This document shows, one piece after another, positions 19,526 through 27,561 of a DNA stretch of 64,000 nucleotides. Each line of letters begins with the position of its first letter. Positions within the stretch are counted from its first letter, which is position 1. Under the pieces are notes generated by a model. That model searched no databases. It saw only the letters and a list, made by a program, of their open reading frames with translations, and had not been told where the DNA came from. Source of the stretch: Deltaproteobacteria bacterium (lineage in GTDB: Bacteria; Desulfobacterota; GWC2-55-46); contig JACRNL010000005.1 of NCBI GenBank assembly GCA_016234935.1, forward strand, positions 1 through 64,000, in the 5' to 3' direction. A program made the translations under genes and the position numbers.

Positions 19526-20440
19526 TTAAAACAGCCTCTCGGCCTTTTCAATGTCCTTTTTTATCTGACGCGCCAGGGCTTCTTTGCTTGAAAATCTCTT
19601 TTCGTCTCTTAATCTTTTTATAAATGACAGGGCTATCTTTTTATTGTAGATATTATTCTTAAAGCCGAGTATGTGCGCCTCGACAGCGCGCTCCCTTTTG
19701 CCGAAGGTCGGCGCCGTGCCGACGTTGACAACGGCATTACGCCTTTTCCCGTTAACGAGCGCGTAGGCCGCGTATACGCCGTCGGCGGGGACAAGCTCGC
19801 TCATTATCTTCAAGTTGGCCGTGGGAAAGCCTATGGCCTTGCCAATGGCCCTGCCCCTTGCGACCTTGCCCTTCATTATATAGTTCCTGCCGAGGAGCGA
19901 GGCCGCCCCTTTCACGTCGCCGCCTTTTATCAATTCCCTTACCCTTGAGCTGCTGACGACCTTTCCGCCTTTTTTATACGGGCCTGCGGCAAAGACCTTG
20001 AAGTTAAACTCCTTGCCGAGGGTTTTAAGGTATTCGACCGTTCCGCTCCTTTGCCTGCCAAAGGAAAAGCCCGCGCCTACCCAGACCTCTTTGGCGCGAA
20101 GCCCCTTTACAAGGACTTTCTCGACAAACTCCCTTGGGTGGGTGGAGGCGAACTCCTGCGTAAAGCGCGCGAAGACCAGATAATCCGCGCCAAGAGAGCC
20201 GATAATCGCCTCCTTGTCCGCAATGTCAACGATAAGCAACGGGCTTTTGTGCGGAGCTACGACCTTCAGCGGATGCGGCTCAAAAGTATAAACCACCGAA
20301 GGACATCCTTGTGCCTTTGCCCTTTTCGCGAGCCGCCCGAGCAGCCGCTGGTGGCCAATATGTATGCCGTCGAAGTTGCCGAGCGTGACGATTGAACGGC
20401 TTATTCCCTTGATGCCAGCCGCGTTCCTTATTGTTTTCAT
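19526..20440 (-). CDS. ribF: bifunctional riboflavin kinase / FAD synthetase
   Basis: Phosphorylates riboflavin to FMN and adenylates FMN to FAD. The 304 residues match the family. The N-terminal nucleotidyltransferase motif TLGNFDGIHIGHQRLLGRLA is at residues 21-40, and VGAGFSFGRQRSGTVEYLK follows near 140. The C-terminal kinase domain begins near residue 185 with KVARGRAIGKAIGFPTANLK and includes GVYAAYALVNGKRRNAVVNVG. It lies between ubiB and aroE, all minus strand with short gaps, so these are probably cotranscribed. Confidence 0.97.
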   Translation of the reverse strand: MKTIRNAAGIKGISRSIVTLGNFDGIHIGHQRLLGRLAKRAKAQGCPSVVYTFEPHPLKVVAPHKSPLLIVDIADKEAIIGSLGADYLVFARFTQEFASTHPREFVEKVLVKGLRAKEVWVGAGFSFGRQRSGTVEYLKTLGKEFNFKVFAAGPYKKGGKVVSSSRVRELIKGGDVKGAASLLGRNYIMKGKVARGRAIGKAIGFPTANLKIMSELVPADGVYAAYALVNGKRRNAVVNVGTAPTFGKRERAVEAHILGFKNNIYNKKIALSFIKRLRDEKRFSSKEALARQIKKDIEKAERLF

Positions 20441-20488
20441 CTGTTTTTGGTTCGCCCGTCCGCCCTTTTTTGCGGTTTCAAACGGAGA

Positions 20489-22174
20489 TTAAAACTTGCC
20501 TGACCTGATTATCTGGAATACGAGCCACAGGCCGAGCACCGAGGCAAGGACGAAGCCTATGATGCCGAGCGCGGGGTGGCCCATGATGGTCATTTTTGAG
20601 GGCGACGTTATGACCATTGACGAGCCTATGACCAGCGCCGCCACTATGATGCCGAATGTAAGTCTGTTCGACGAACGGTCCATCTCGCCCATGAAGTCCT
20701 CAAGCCCCCTGTGCAGGAACTCTATCCTGAACTTATCGTCGGTTATCTTCTTAAGTATGCGGTCGGCGTGTCCGGGGAAGCTCTCGAAAAGATCCTTGTA
20801 GTCGGAAAATGCCGCGGCCGCCTCTTTAAAGACCGCCGACGGGCCGATACGCTCCTTTATCAGCCTCGCGGCATAGTGCTGGCCCTCGACAAGGAGGTCT
20901 ACGCCGGGATAAAGCTGGCGCGTGAGTCCCTCAAGCTCGATAAGGCACTTGTCAAAAAGGAGCAGTTCTTTCGGCAGCCTTATGTTGTGGCGCGCCGCCA
21001 GCTTGATGTAGTCCGCCATCAGCTCCCCGATGCGCACGTTCTCAAAGGGCCTGCCGAAATAGTGAAGCATGGTGTCATAGTATTCCCTTTCAAACGAGCC
21101 CCTGTCAACGCCCTCCGGCAGGATGCCCATCTTGAGGTAGACCTTGGTCAAACGCTCGAAGTCGCTTGTTACGAAGCAGATGAGGACGTCGGCGAGGCGC
21201 TCCTTCATATCGCTGTTTATCCTGCCGACTATGCCGAAGTCAACGAAGGAAATCCTGTCCCCGCCGAGGACGAAGATGTTCCCTGAATGCAGGTCGCCGT
21301 GGAAAAGGCCGTGCTCGAAGACCTGCTTGAAAAAGGCGTCCGCGATGAGGTGCGCGGCCTTCTCGGCGCTTATACCCTGCTCCTTGAGCCTTTCAACCCT
21401 GTCCGCCTTTACGCCGTCTATCCGCTCAAGGGTCAGCGCCCTTTGTCCGGAGAGTTCCCAGTAGACCTTTGGAATAATGACATGGGGATCATCGGCGAAG
21501 TTGTCCCTGAACTTCTGCGTATAACTTGCCTCAAGCGTGAAGTCCAGCTCCCTGCTGATGACCATTGTGAATTCTTCAACTATGGCGACGGGATCGTAGA
21601 TCCTGCTTTCAGCGATGTATTTTGCAAAGAGTTTGGCAAGGTAGGCGAGGATGGCCGTGTCGGTCTCGATGATCTTCTCTATGTCCGGCCTCTGCACCTT
21701 GATGACGACCTCTTCCCCTGAGATGGTCACCGCCCTGTGCACCTGCGCTATGGACGCCGCGGCTACGGGGGTTTCCTCAATGCTCAGAAAGAGCTCCCTT
21801 ACGGGCCTCTTGAACTCCTCCTCGATGACGCGCACGGCATCGAGGAAAGGCACGGGGGGCACTTCGTCCTGAAGCTTGAGCAGCTCGGTTATGAACTCCT
21901 CGGGAAGGACGTCGGGCCTCGTGGACAGTATCTGGCCGAACTTTATGAAGGTGGGGCCGAGCTCCTCAAGGGCGCGGCGCACCCGCACAGGCGTGGCTAC
22001 CGCGTCCTGATCAAAGGCTATCTTCCTGCCCATGAGCCTCTGCGGGATGGAGACAAGCCTCATGAGCTTGAGCTGCTCCATGACAGGCTGGAAGCCGTGC
22101 CTTACGAACACCGCGAGGATGGCTCGCAGGCGCTTTATGCTCTTGTATGCGACATGAAGTTTAAGGGATCGCAT
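20489..22174 (-). CDS. ubiB: UbiB/ABC1 atypical kinase family protein
   Basis: A 561-residue member of the ABC1/ADCK/UbiB family, linked to ubiquinone or other isoprenoid lipid metabolism; several members are ATPases rather than protein kinases. The diagnostic KxGQ motif is seen in TFIKFGQILSTRPDVLPEEF near residue 74. The Ala-rich nucleotide loop is VAAASIAQVHRA, and the metal-binding region is FHGDLHSGNIFVLGGDRISF followed by VDFGIVGRI. Two hydrophobic helices close the protein (LTFGIIVAALVIGSSMVI and GIIGFVLASVLGLWLVFQII), typical of the family. In an anaerobe it may serve menaquinone or another lipid; the exact role is not shown. Confidence 0.9.
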   Translation of the reverse strand: MRSLKLHVAYKSIKRLRAILAVFVRHGFQPVMEQLKLMRLVSIPQRLMGRKIAFDQDAVATPVRVRRALEELGPTFIKFGQILSTRPDVLPEEFITELLKLQDEVPPVPFLDAVRVIEEEFKRPVRELFLSIEETPVAAASIAQVHRAVTISGEEVVIKVQRPDIEKIIETDTAILAYLAKLFAKYIAESRIYDPVAIVEEFTMVISRELDFTLEASYTQKFRDNFADDPHVIIPKVYWELSGQRALTLERIDGVKADRVERLKEQGISAEKAAHLIADAFFKQVFEHGLFHGDLHSGNIFVLGGDRISFVDFGIVGRINSDMKERLADVLICFVTSDFERLTKVYLKMGILPEGVDRGSFEREYYDTMLHYFGRPFENVRIGELMADYIKLAARHNIRLPKELLLFDKCLIELEGLTRQLYPGVDLLVEGQHYAARLIKERIGPSAVFKEAAAAFSDYKDLFESFPGHADRILKKITDDKFRIEFLHRGLEDFMGEMDRSSNRLTFGIIVAALVIGSSMVITSPSKMTIMGHPALGIIGFVLASVLGLWLVFQIIRSGKF

Positions 22175-22199
22175 ATTTTCGCACCCTTTGCCAACCCTC

Positions 22200-22231
22200 C
22201 ACCTTGAAGGGGTTAAGCCCCTTCAAGGTGC
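22200..22231. repeat. family D palindrome between rnr and ubiB
   Basis: caccttgaaggggttaagcc is followed by its exact complement, a perfect long hairpin. It lies in the 80-base gap between rnr (upstream) and ubiB (downstream). It could act as a processing or termination structure. No T run follows. Confidence 0.75.
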
Positions 22232-22254
22232 GGGAGGTGAATAAGGTAAGCGGT

Positions 22255-24432
22255 TTATTTCGCCGCCCTGCGGCCCTTTTTGCGCTCCGGCTTTGAATCA
22301 GCGGGCGTCCCGTCGTCAAGCACCGCGTCTATGCGCCTTCTTTCTATGTCAACGCGCGTTATCCGGACTCTCAAAGGGTCGGCGAGCCTGAAGACTTTTT
22401 TCGTGCGCTCGCCGGTGAGGCAGTGCCTCTTGGGATCAAATACATAGTAATCGTCATTAAGCGCGGACACGTGCACAAGGGCCTCGACAAAGTAGTCCTT
22501 CATCTCGACGAACAGGCCGAAACTCGTGACGCCGGAGATAAACCCGTCAAATGTCTCGCCGGCCTTATCCTTCATGAACTGGCACTTCTTCAGGTCAACT
22601 ACCTCTCTTTCGGCCTCCATTGCCTTTCTCTCGCGGTTTGACGTATGCGTGGCTATGGAAGGCAGCGCCTCTTCCATCCGCTCCCTCTCCTTAGCCGAAT
22701 ATGTTTTGCTGATGAGGAGCTTTAAAAGCCTGTGAACGACGAGGTCCGGGTATCTCCTTATAGGAGAGGTGAAGTGAGCGTAGTCCTCAAAGGCAAGGCC
22801 GAAGTGGCCTCTATTCACGGCGGAGTAGACCGCCTGCTTCATTGATCTTAGCAGCACGTGGTTGACAAGCCTTTCCGCCGGTGTGCCTTTTACCTCTTCG
22901 AGCACGCACTGGAAGGCCTTTGGCGCGGTCCCGCCCTGCGTTTTAAGGTGCAGGCCGATGCCGGCGATAAACTCCTTGAATTCGTTTACGCTCTCTTCAT
23001 CAGGGGTCTCGTGTATCCTGTAAAGGAACGGGAGCCTGTCCGCGGAGAAGTCCGAGGCAACGGCCTTGTTGGCCGCCAGCATGAACTCTTCAATGAGCCT
23101 GTGGGCGACGTTCCTCTCTGAGCGGACGATGTCCTCGACGTTGCCGGCAAGGTCTATTATAATCTGAGGCTCCGGCAGGTCAAAGTCTATGCTTCCGGCC
23201 TCAAAGCGCCTTTCGGTCAGTTTGCCCGCAAGCTCTTCCATGAGCTTCAGGTCTTCGGCAATATGCGCGTAGCGGACATTAAGCTCCGCGTCTTCGCCGG
23301 CGAGGAGCTTTTTGACCTTCGTGTAGGTCATGCGTTCAGCGCTTTTTATGACGCTCTCGTAAAACCGTTTTTTAACCGGGTCTCCGTGGCCGTTAAAATC
23401 TATCTCAGCGGTCATGGTGAGGCGGTCTACGTTGGGGTTCAGGCTGCATATGCCGTTTGAAAGGGCCTCCGGCAGCATGGGGATGCACCTGTCCGGGAAA
23501 TAAACGCTCGTGCCGCGCTCATATGCCTCAAGGTCAACGGGCGTGCCTTCCTTCACGTAGTTGCTCACATCGGCAATGGAAACAAGCAAGCGGTATCCGC
23601 CGGGCGTCCTTTCTACAAAGACCGCGTCGTCAAAATCCTTTGCCGTCTCGCCGTCTATGGTGATTATCCTTTTGCCGCGCAGATCAACCCTGCCGCGGAC
23701 GTCCGCCTCTTCCACGGACATGGGTATGGACTTCACATCCTGCGTCACCTGCGCCGGGAACCTGCTGGGCAGGCCGTATTTTTTGAGGATTACCCCCGCC
23801 TCCACGTCCGGGTCGTCCGGCGCGCCGAGGGTCTCGATTATCCGTCCGGCGGCCCCCTGGGACTTCGACGGCCAGCGCGTTATCTCGGCCTCGACGATCA
23901 TCCCGTGCTCCGCGCCCCTTGCGTCCCTCGGAAGGATTATTATCCTGTCAAGGAGCCTTTCATCCGACGGTATCACCACGGAAAAGCCGCGGGCGCGCTC
24001 GAATCTGCCGACGACCGTCTTATGCGCCCTTTTTACGACGCGCACGATGCTGCCCTCGCGCCTGCCGCCGGATTTATAGCCGTCGACCCTGGCGACGATC
24101 TTGTCGCCGTGCATGGCGCCGGAGAGCTTTCTGGGATTTATGAATACGTCTTCACCCTCGCCGCTTTCGGGCCTGACAAAGCCGAAGCCGTCAGGGTGGC
24201 ATATAAGCTCCCCTGCGACGAGGTTGAGTTTAGAAGCAAGGGCGTAGTGTCCGGTGCGCGTCAGTATGACGCTCGCGTCGGCCTCCATCTGCCGTAAAAG
24301 TTTTTTAAACCTGCCGAGGGCGTCCCTTTTTATGCCGAGGTTCCTCGCAAGCTCCTTGAGTGAAAGCGGCCTGTCGGCCTGCTCCTTCATGAACGCTAAT
24401 ATCTTTTCCTTTAACCCGTCAATATCTTCCAT
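22255..24432 (-). CDS. rnr: ribonuclease R
   Basis: A 3'-to-5' processive exoribonuclease of the RNB family that degrades structured RNA. The 725 residues show the usual order: an N-terminal winged helix (PLSLKELARNLGIKRDALG), cold-shock domains (GFGFVRPESGEGEDVFINPR), the RNB catalytic domain (ITIDGETAKDFDDAVFVER near 266 with the metal-binding Asp residues, and SNGICSLNPNVDRLTMTAEI), an S1 domain (GETFDGFISGVTSFGLFVEM), and a short Lys/Arg-rich tail (PERKKGRRAAK). It follows the Dabb-family gene by 17 bases. Confidence 0.97.
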   Translation of the reverse strand: MEDIDGLKEKILAFMKEQADRPLSLKELARNLGIKRDALGRFKKLLRQMEADASVILTRTGHYALASKLNLVAGELICHPDGFGFVRPESGEGEDVFINPRKLSGAMHGDKIVARVDGYKSGGRREGSIVRVVKRAHKTVVGRFERARGFSVVIPSDERLLDRIIILPRDARGAEHGMIVEAEITRWPSKSQGAAGRIIETLGAPDDPDVEAGVILKKYGLPSRFPAQVTQDVKSIPMSVEEADVRGRVDLRGKRIITIDGETAKDFDDAVFVERTPGGYRLLVSIADVSNYVKEGTPVDLEAYERGTSVYFPDRCIPMLPEALSNGICSLNPNVDRLTMTAEIDFNGHGDPVKKRFYESVIKSAERMTYTKVKKLLAGEDAELNVRYAHIAEDLKLMEELAGKLTERRFEAGSIDFDLPEPQIIIDLAGNVEDIVRSERNVAHRLIEEFMLAANKAVASDFSADRLPFLYRIHETPDEESVNEFKEFIAGIGLHLKTQGGTAPKAFQCVLEEVKGTPAERLVNHVLLRSMKQAVYSAVNRGHFGLAFEDYAHFTSPIRRYPDLVVHRLLKLLISKTYSAKERERMEEALPSIATHTSNRERKAMEAEREVVDLKKCQFMKDKAGETFDGFISGVTSFGLFVEMKDYFVEALVHVSALNDDYYVFDPKRHCLTGERTKKVFRLADPLRVRITRVDIERRRIDAVLDDGTPADSKPERKKGRRAAK

Positions 24433-24449
24433 TTCCGGTCTGTCCTTTT

Positions 24450-24740
24450 TTACGGTGATTCATAGTCCACGGCCACTGCCGCCTCTCTCACCTGCCTCAT
24501 GTACTCGGCCGCGTTCACATGCTCCGGATGCCTCTGGTACGCGCCGAGTCCGGCCATATCATCGAACTTCGCGATAAGGGCGATATCGTACGACCTTTCC
24601 GAATGAAGCCCGTCCGCGCCGACCTCAAAGCCTCTCAGCTCCGGGATCCTTCCCTGAAGGCCAAGCAGCACATCCTTCGCCTTTTGGATACTCTCCTGGC
24701 TGCGGTCTTTTAATTTGAAAAGAACCACATGAGTGACCAA
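24450..24740 (-). CDS. Dabb (stress-responsive alpha/beta barrel) family protein
   Basis: A small cytosolic ferredoxin-like fold protein of 96 residues. The start THVVLFKLKDRSQESI, the middle GLQGRIPELRGFEVGADGL and SYDIALIAKFDDMAGLGAY, and the final YQRHPEHVNA match the Dabb family pattern. The biochemical role of most members is unknown. The start is a TTG with a strong AGGGGG Shine-Dalgarno nine bases upstream. It lies 17 bases before rnr on the same strand and may be cotranscribed with it. Confidence 0.88.
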   Translation of the reverse strand: MVTHVVLFKLKDRSQESIQKAKDVLLGLQGRIPELRGFEVGADGLHSERSYDIALIAKFDDMAGLGAYQRHPEHVNAAEYMRQVREAAVAVDYESP

Positions 24741-24847
24741 TGGATTCCCCCTGTTGCAGATGATTGACGCAGGCAGCGGGCGAAGCGCTGCCTTTTATGG
24801 CGGCGTAAAGGAAAGAAACGACGCGGTAAACAATTGACCGGGAAAAT

Positions 24848-24881
24848 AACATGTCCCCGCGGGCCTTAAGCGGGGAAAGGC
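24848..24881. repeat. family E palindrome
   Basis: acatgtccccgcgggcctta followed by agcggggaaagg. Other copies are at 29593, 50136, 50773 and 54511. It lies between the transaldolase-family gene and the Dabb gene. Confidence 0.75.
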
Positions 24882-24890
24882 GGCGCCTTC

Positions 24891-25535
24891 CTACTTCGGC
24901 ACCTTTTCCCAGTCCTTTAAGAAGGTCTCTATGCCCCTGTCGGTGAGCGGGTGTTTCGAGAGCTGCTCGAGCACCTTGAAAGGCACGGTGGCTATGTGCG
25001 CGCCCATTATCGCGGCGTCTCTCACGTGCAAGGGGTTCCTTACGCTTGCCACGATGACCTCGGTCTCAAAGTCGTAATTGCCGTAGATGTCGAGTATGTC
25101 GTCCACGAGGTCCATGCCCGTAGCGGCGATGTCGTCAAGGCGCCCGACAAAGGGGCTTACGTAAGCCGCCCCGGCCTTTGCCGCCATGAGGGCCTGAATG
25201 GGCGAGAAGACCAGCGTTACGTTCGTCTTTATGCCTTCCCTCGAAAGGGTTTTGGCGGCCTTCATGCCGTCAAGGGTCATAGGTATCTTAACGACGATGT
25301 TCTTGTGTATCTTCGAAAGCTCCCTGCCTTCCTTGATAAGTCCGTCCGCGTCGAGGCTTACGGCCTCCGCGCTGACAGGCCCGTCAACGATCGAACATAT
25401 CTCGGTTATCAGGTCTATGAATTTGCGCTTCTCCCTTGAAACAAGCGAAGGGTTCGTGGTCACTCCGTCTAAAAGCCCCCAGCCGGTGGCTGTCCTGATC
25501 TCCTCGATGTTGGCTGTATCAATAAAAAACTTCAT
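24891..25535 (-). CDS. tal: transaldolase, TalC / fructose-6-phosphate aldolase type
   Basis: A short transaldolase of 214 residues that acts through a Schiff base. The start [19 protein letters not shown] has an AGGGGG Shine-Dalgarno eight bases upstream, so I start there rather than at the track start 21 bases earlier. [16 protein letters not shown] is at residues 20-35, the Schiff-base Lys is in [17 protein letters not shown] near 85, and [18 protein letters not shown] and [11 protein letters not shown] follow. This small subfamily includes real transaldolases and fructose-6-phosphate aldolases, which this reading cannot separate. It stands alone between repeats. Confidence 0.94.
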   Translation of the reverse strand: MKFFIDTANIEEIRTATGWGLLDGVTTNPSLVSREKRKFIDLITEICSIVDGPVSAEAVSLDADGLIKEGRELSKIHKNIVVKIPMTLDGMKAAKTLSREGIKTNVTLVFSPIQALMAAKAGAAYVSPFVGRLDDIAATGMDLVDDILDIYGNYDFETEVIVASVRNPLHVRDAAIMGAHIATVPFKVLEQLSKHPLTDRGIETFLKDWEKVPK

Positions 25536-25607
25536 TAAAACCCCCTGTAAAATCATTTTTGACGTTAAACAATACGGAATATTAAAACCCTGAACCTGCC
25601 AAAAGGC

Positions 25608-25649
25608 TTTAAAGTTCTTTGGGCTTACCTTTCTTTCAAGAAAGGTAAG
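25608..25649. repeat. family B element, right-hand end
   Basis: aaagttctttgggcttacc then tttctttcaagaaaggtaag, matching the right terminus of the complete copy at 10278-10396. Confidence 0.75.
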
Positions 25650-25770
25650 TGATTAAAAACGCCCTTGACTTACATTCCTTAGTATGGAATATTTTCAAGA
25701 CGGCCTTAGGCAAGATGCGCCTGACTGCCAGCTAAATATAGCCCGAAAGCAGGCTTATTTCAAGGTGTAA

Positions 25771-25861
25771 CTTAGCTTTCTTGAAAGAAAGGTGCTGTGC
25801 ACGGCTAAAGCTAAAATGCAACCCTTTAGCTTTGCCCACCGCAGGTGCCCAAAGAACTTTA
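25771..25861. repeat. family B left end with one family C unit inside
   Basis: cttagctttcttgaaagaaagg is followed by gctgtgcacggctaaagc ... ctttagctttgcccaccgcag, then by gcccaaagaactttaatg. In the complete B element the hairpin runs directly into gcccaaagaacttta, so the C unit looks inserted at that point. Confidence 0.75.
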
Positions 25862-25924
25862 ATGTCTTTACATATTTAGAAAAAACCGATTGCTCCTTTT
25901 TCAACACCCGTCGTTCAATAAAAG

Positions 25925-26010
25925 GCCGAAGTGGCGGAATGGCAGACGCGCTAGATTCAGGTTCTAGTGGGGTTACACCTGTGGGGGTTCGAGTCCCCCC
26001 TTCGGCACCA
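25925..26010 (+). tRNA. tRNA-Leu (anticodon CAG)
   Basis: Acceptor GCCGAAG pairs with CTTCGGC, followed by ACCA, so the 3' CCA is encoded. The anticodon stem and loop is CTAGA-TTCAGGT-TCTAG with anticodon CAG. A long variable arm (TGGGGTTACACCTG) marks it as class II, and GGGGGTTCGAGTCCCCC is a perfect T arm. Length is 86 bases. Confidence 0.97.
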
Positions 26011-26104
26011 CTTGCTTTCTTTTTCGAGAAAAAGAAAGCAAGCAAAGAAAAAGTAATTTTAAAAACTACTTCTTACTTTCTTTTTTTGAAAAAAAGAAAG
26101 TAAG
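26011..26104. repeat. two perfect hairpins after tRNA-Leu (family B-like)
   Basis: cttgctttctttttcgag with its complement (26011-26042), and cttactttctttttttgaa with its complement (26072-26104). Each is a near-perfect palindrome of about 32 bases, similar in design to the ends of family B. The first directly follows the tRNA and may serve as its terminator. Confidence 0.65.
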
Positions 26105-26241
26105 TAAAAAAACGGTTCAAACACCTTTTTTACGCCTTCATCCCCGTCAATGCTGCATCCTCCGGCACAACGTCAATTTGCAACGCCTTAAGATTTATGA
26201 GAAAATAAACGCATCAGGCTCTTAAGCAAGCTGGCGGCGAC

Positions 26242-26955
26242 ATGGAAGACCCCAAAACTAAAATACTCGTCATAATCCCGGCGTTCAACGAGGCGGGCAC
26301 TATCGGGGACGTTATAGCGTCAATTAAGTCCATGGCGCCCTATGCGGACATCGTCGTGGTAAACGACGGCTCAGGGGATGATACGGCGGAATTGGCCGAA
26401 AGACAGGGCGTGGTCGTATTGAACCATCCTTACAACCTCGGCATAGGCGCCACCATGCAGACGGGATACAAGTATGCCCTGCGCAGCGGCTACAACGTAG
26501 CCGTTCAGGTGGACGGCGACGGCCAGCATCCGGCAGACCAGATAAGGTTCCTCATCGAACCTGTATTGAAAGGCGCGGCGGACATCGTGGTCGGATCGAG
26601 GTTCCTTGGAGTCGGCCAGTACAGGCCTTCTATCGCGAGGCACACCGGCATCATGCTCTTTTCACGGCTCGTTTCCATGATAATTAAGGAAAAGATGACT
26701 GACACGACTTCCGGCTTTCGCGCCGCAGGTTTGAAATGCATCAATTTTTTCAGCGCCCGCTACCCGGATGACTACCCTGAAGTCGAATCCCTTGTGCTAT
26801 TGCACAGAAACGGTTTTAGCATAATGGAAGTTCCGGTGAGGATGCAGGAGAGAATATCCGGACACTCGTCCATTACGCCGACGAAGTCATTGTATTACAT
26901 GATAAAAGTGCTCCTGGCGATATTCGTCAACCTTATAAAGAAGAAAAACGTCTGA
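26242..26955 (+). CDS. glycosyltransferase family 2 (DPM1/polyprenol-phosphate sugar synthase-like)
   Basis: A 237-residue GT-A glycosyltransferase. The start ILVIIPAFNEAGTIGDVI is typical; VVVNDGSGDDTAELA gives the nucleotide-binding Asp, and VQVDGDGQHPADQI the DxD metal motif near residue 93. IVVGSRFLG and a late TTSGFRAAGLKC complete a profile like polyprenyl-phosphate mannose/glucose synthases. No transmembrane helices are obvious, so it would load a sugar onto a lipid carrier at the inner face of the membrane. It heads a small cassette with a DUF2304 protein and a GT-C-like membrane protein, which fits donor making followed by transfer (inference). Confidence 0.9.
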   Translation: MEDPKTKILVIIPAFNEAGTIGDVIASIKSMAPYADIVVVNDGSGDDTAELAERQGVVVLNHPYNLGIGATMQTGYKYALRSGYNVAVQVDGDGQHPADQIRFLIEPVLKGAADIVVGSRFLGVGQYRPSIARHTGIMLFSRLVSMIIKEKMTDTTSGFRAAGLKCINFFSARYPDDYPEVESLVLLHRNGFSIMEVPVRMQERISGHSSITPTKSLYYMIKVLLAIFVNLIKKKNV

Positions 26956-26997
26956 AGGGTTGTTTAATGCAGTAGATGGGGATTTTTCAGCCTCCGG

Positions 26998-27121
26998 CAG
27001 GCTGCTCAAAAAGCCCCAGCTACTAGGCGACGAGGAGCGAAGAATGCAGGCGTAATGCTAATTACGCCGTAATGATGAGCGACGAAGGCAACGACGTAGA
27101 TGGGGATTTTTCAGCAGCCTG
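26998..27121. repeat. family A element, copy 1
   Basis: About 124 bases bounded by caggctgctcaaaaagcccc and, inverted, ggggatttttcagcagcctg. A fragment of another right end (gtagatggggatttttcagc) lies just before it near 26970. It occupies the gap between the GT2 gene and the DUF2304 gene and ends 20 bases before the latter's start. There is no coding content; the track ORF start at 27072 lies inside it. Confidence 0.85.
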
Positions 27122-27140
27122 CTTACAGGGAGAACCGCAC

Positions 27141-27560
27141 ATGCAATACTTTCGGATATTCTCGATACTCTGCTCTTTCATCGTCTTCTTCGTGATCATA
27201 GACTTTATCAGAAGAGGGCTTTTGAAGGAGAAATACTCCCTTTTATGGCTGGCATCGGCCGTCTCCATCCTGGTGCTCTCAATAAAGGAGCGGCTTTTAG
27301 ACAAGACGGCGGCCTTGCTGGGCGTGGGCTATCCGCCGACGCTTCTGTTCATGATCGCCTTCATATTCGTCATACTCATAATGCTGCACTTCTCCGTGGT
27401 CATCTCCATCCTGCATGAAAAAAACAAGATACTGGCACAGGAGATGACCCTCCTTAAGAACGCCGTCAAACAGGCCGGCATCGACCCTGCGGGCGGCAAC
27501 CCTGCGGGCGGCAACCCTGCGGGCGGCAACCCTGCGGGCGGCGCGGCGCGCGGCCTTTGA
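27141..27560 (+). CDS. DUF2304 family small membrane protein
   Basis: A 139-residue protein with three hydrophobic helices: SILCSFIVFFVIIDFI, YSLLWLASAVSILVLSI, and a third including LLFMIAFIFVILIMLHF, then a charged helix (EKNKILAQEMTLLKNAV). This layout, with RRGLLKEKYSLLWL after the first helix, fits DUF2304, a family often found beside GT2 genes in polysaccharide clusters. I start at MQYFRIFSI, because the upstream part of the track ORF is the family A repeat. The C-terminus is a PAGGN repeat made by a 15-base tandem repeat. Function is unknown; an accessory role to the neighbouring glycosyltransferases is likely. Confidence 0.8.
   Translation: MQYFRIFSILCSFIVFFVIIDFIRRGLLKEKYSLLWLASAVSILVLSIKERLLDKTAALLGVGYPPTLLFMIAFIFVILIMLHFSVVISILHEKNKILAQEMTLLKNAVKQAGIDPAGGNPAGGNPAGGNPAGGAARGL
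27485..27542 (+). repeat. 15-base tandem repeat (PAGGN-coding)
   Basis: Almost four perfect copies of ccctgcgggcggcaa inside the 3' end of the DUF2304 gene, coding PAGGN. Since 15 is a multiple of three, copy changes would not shift the frame. Confidence 0.9.
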
Positions 27561-27561
27561 G

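Larger units (their letters stand above)
25557..25924. other. repeat-filled gap before tRNA-Leu
   Basis: No gene is seen. From left to right it holds a right-hand end of family B (25608-25649), a possible promoter (TTGACT, 17 bases, AATATT, near 25672-25700), and a left-hand end of family B at 25771 interrupted by one family C unit (25792-25846). The two B ends face each other around about 120 bases of unknown sequence. Confidence 0.6.

Noticed and set aside
20711-21286. 191-residue plus ORF
   Set aside because: It is a shadow of ubiB with no recognisable domain.
22200-22231. Terminator of rnr
   Set aside because: The hairpin is perfect, but no T run follows and the same sequence recurs elsewhere, so I list it as a repeat.
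25755-26045. 96-residue minus ORF (GAEGGTRTPTGVTPLEPES)
   Set aside because: It is the antisense translation of tRNA-Leu and flanking repeats, a common false gene call.
26998-27121. Insertion sequence or prophage in the repeat-rich regions
   Set aside because: No transposase, integrase or phage gene is present anywhere in the window; the elements are short and non-coding.
27072-27140. Upstream start of the DUF2304 ORF
   Set aside because: The extra 23 residues are encoded by the family A repeat; the ATG at 27141 keeps the full first helix.
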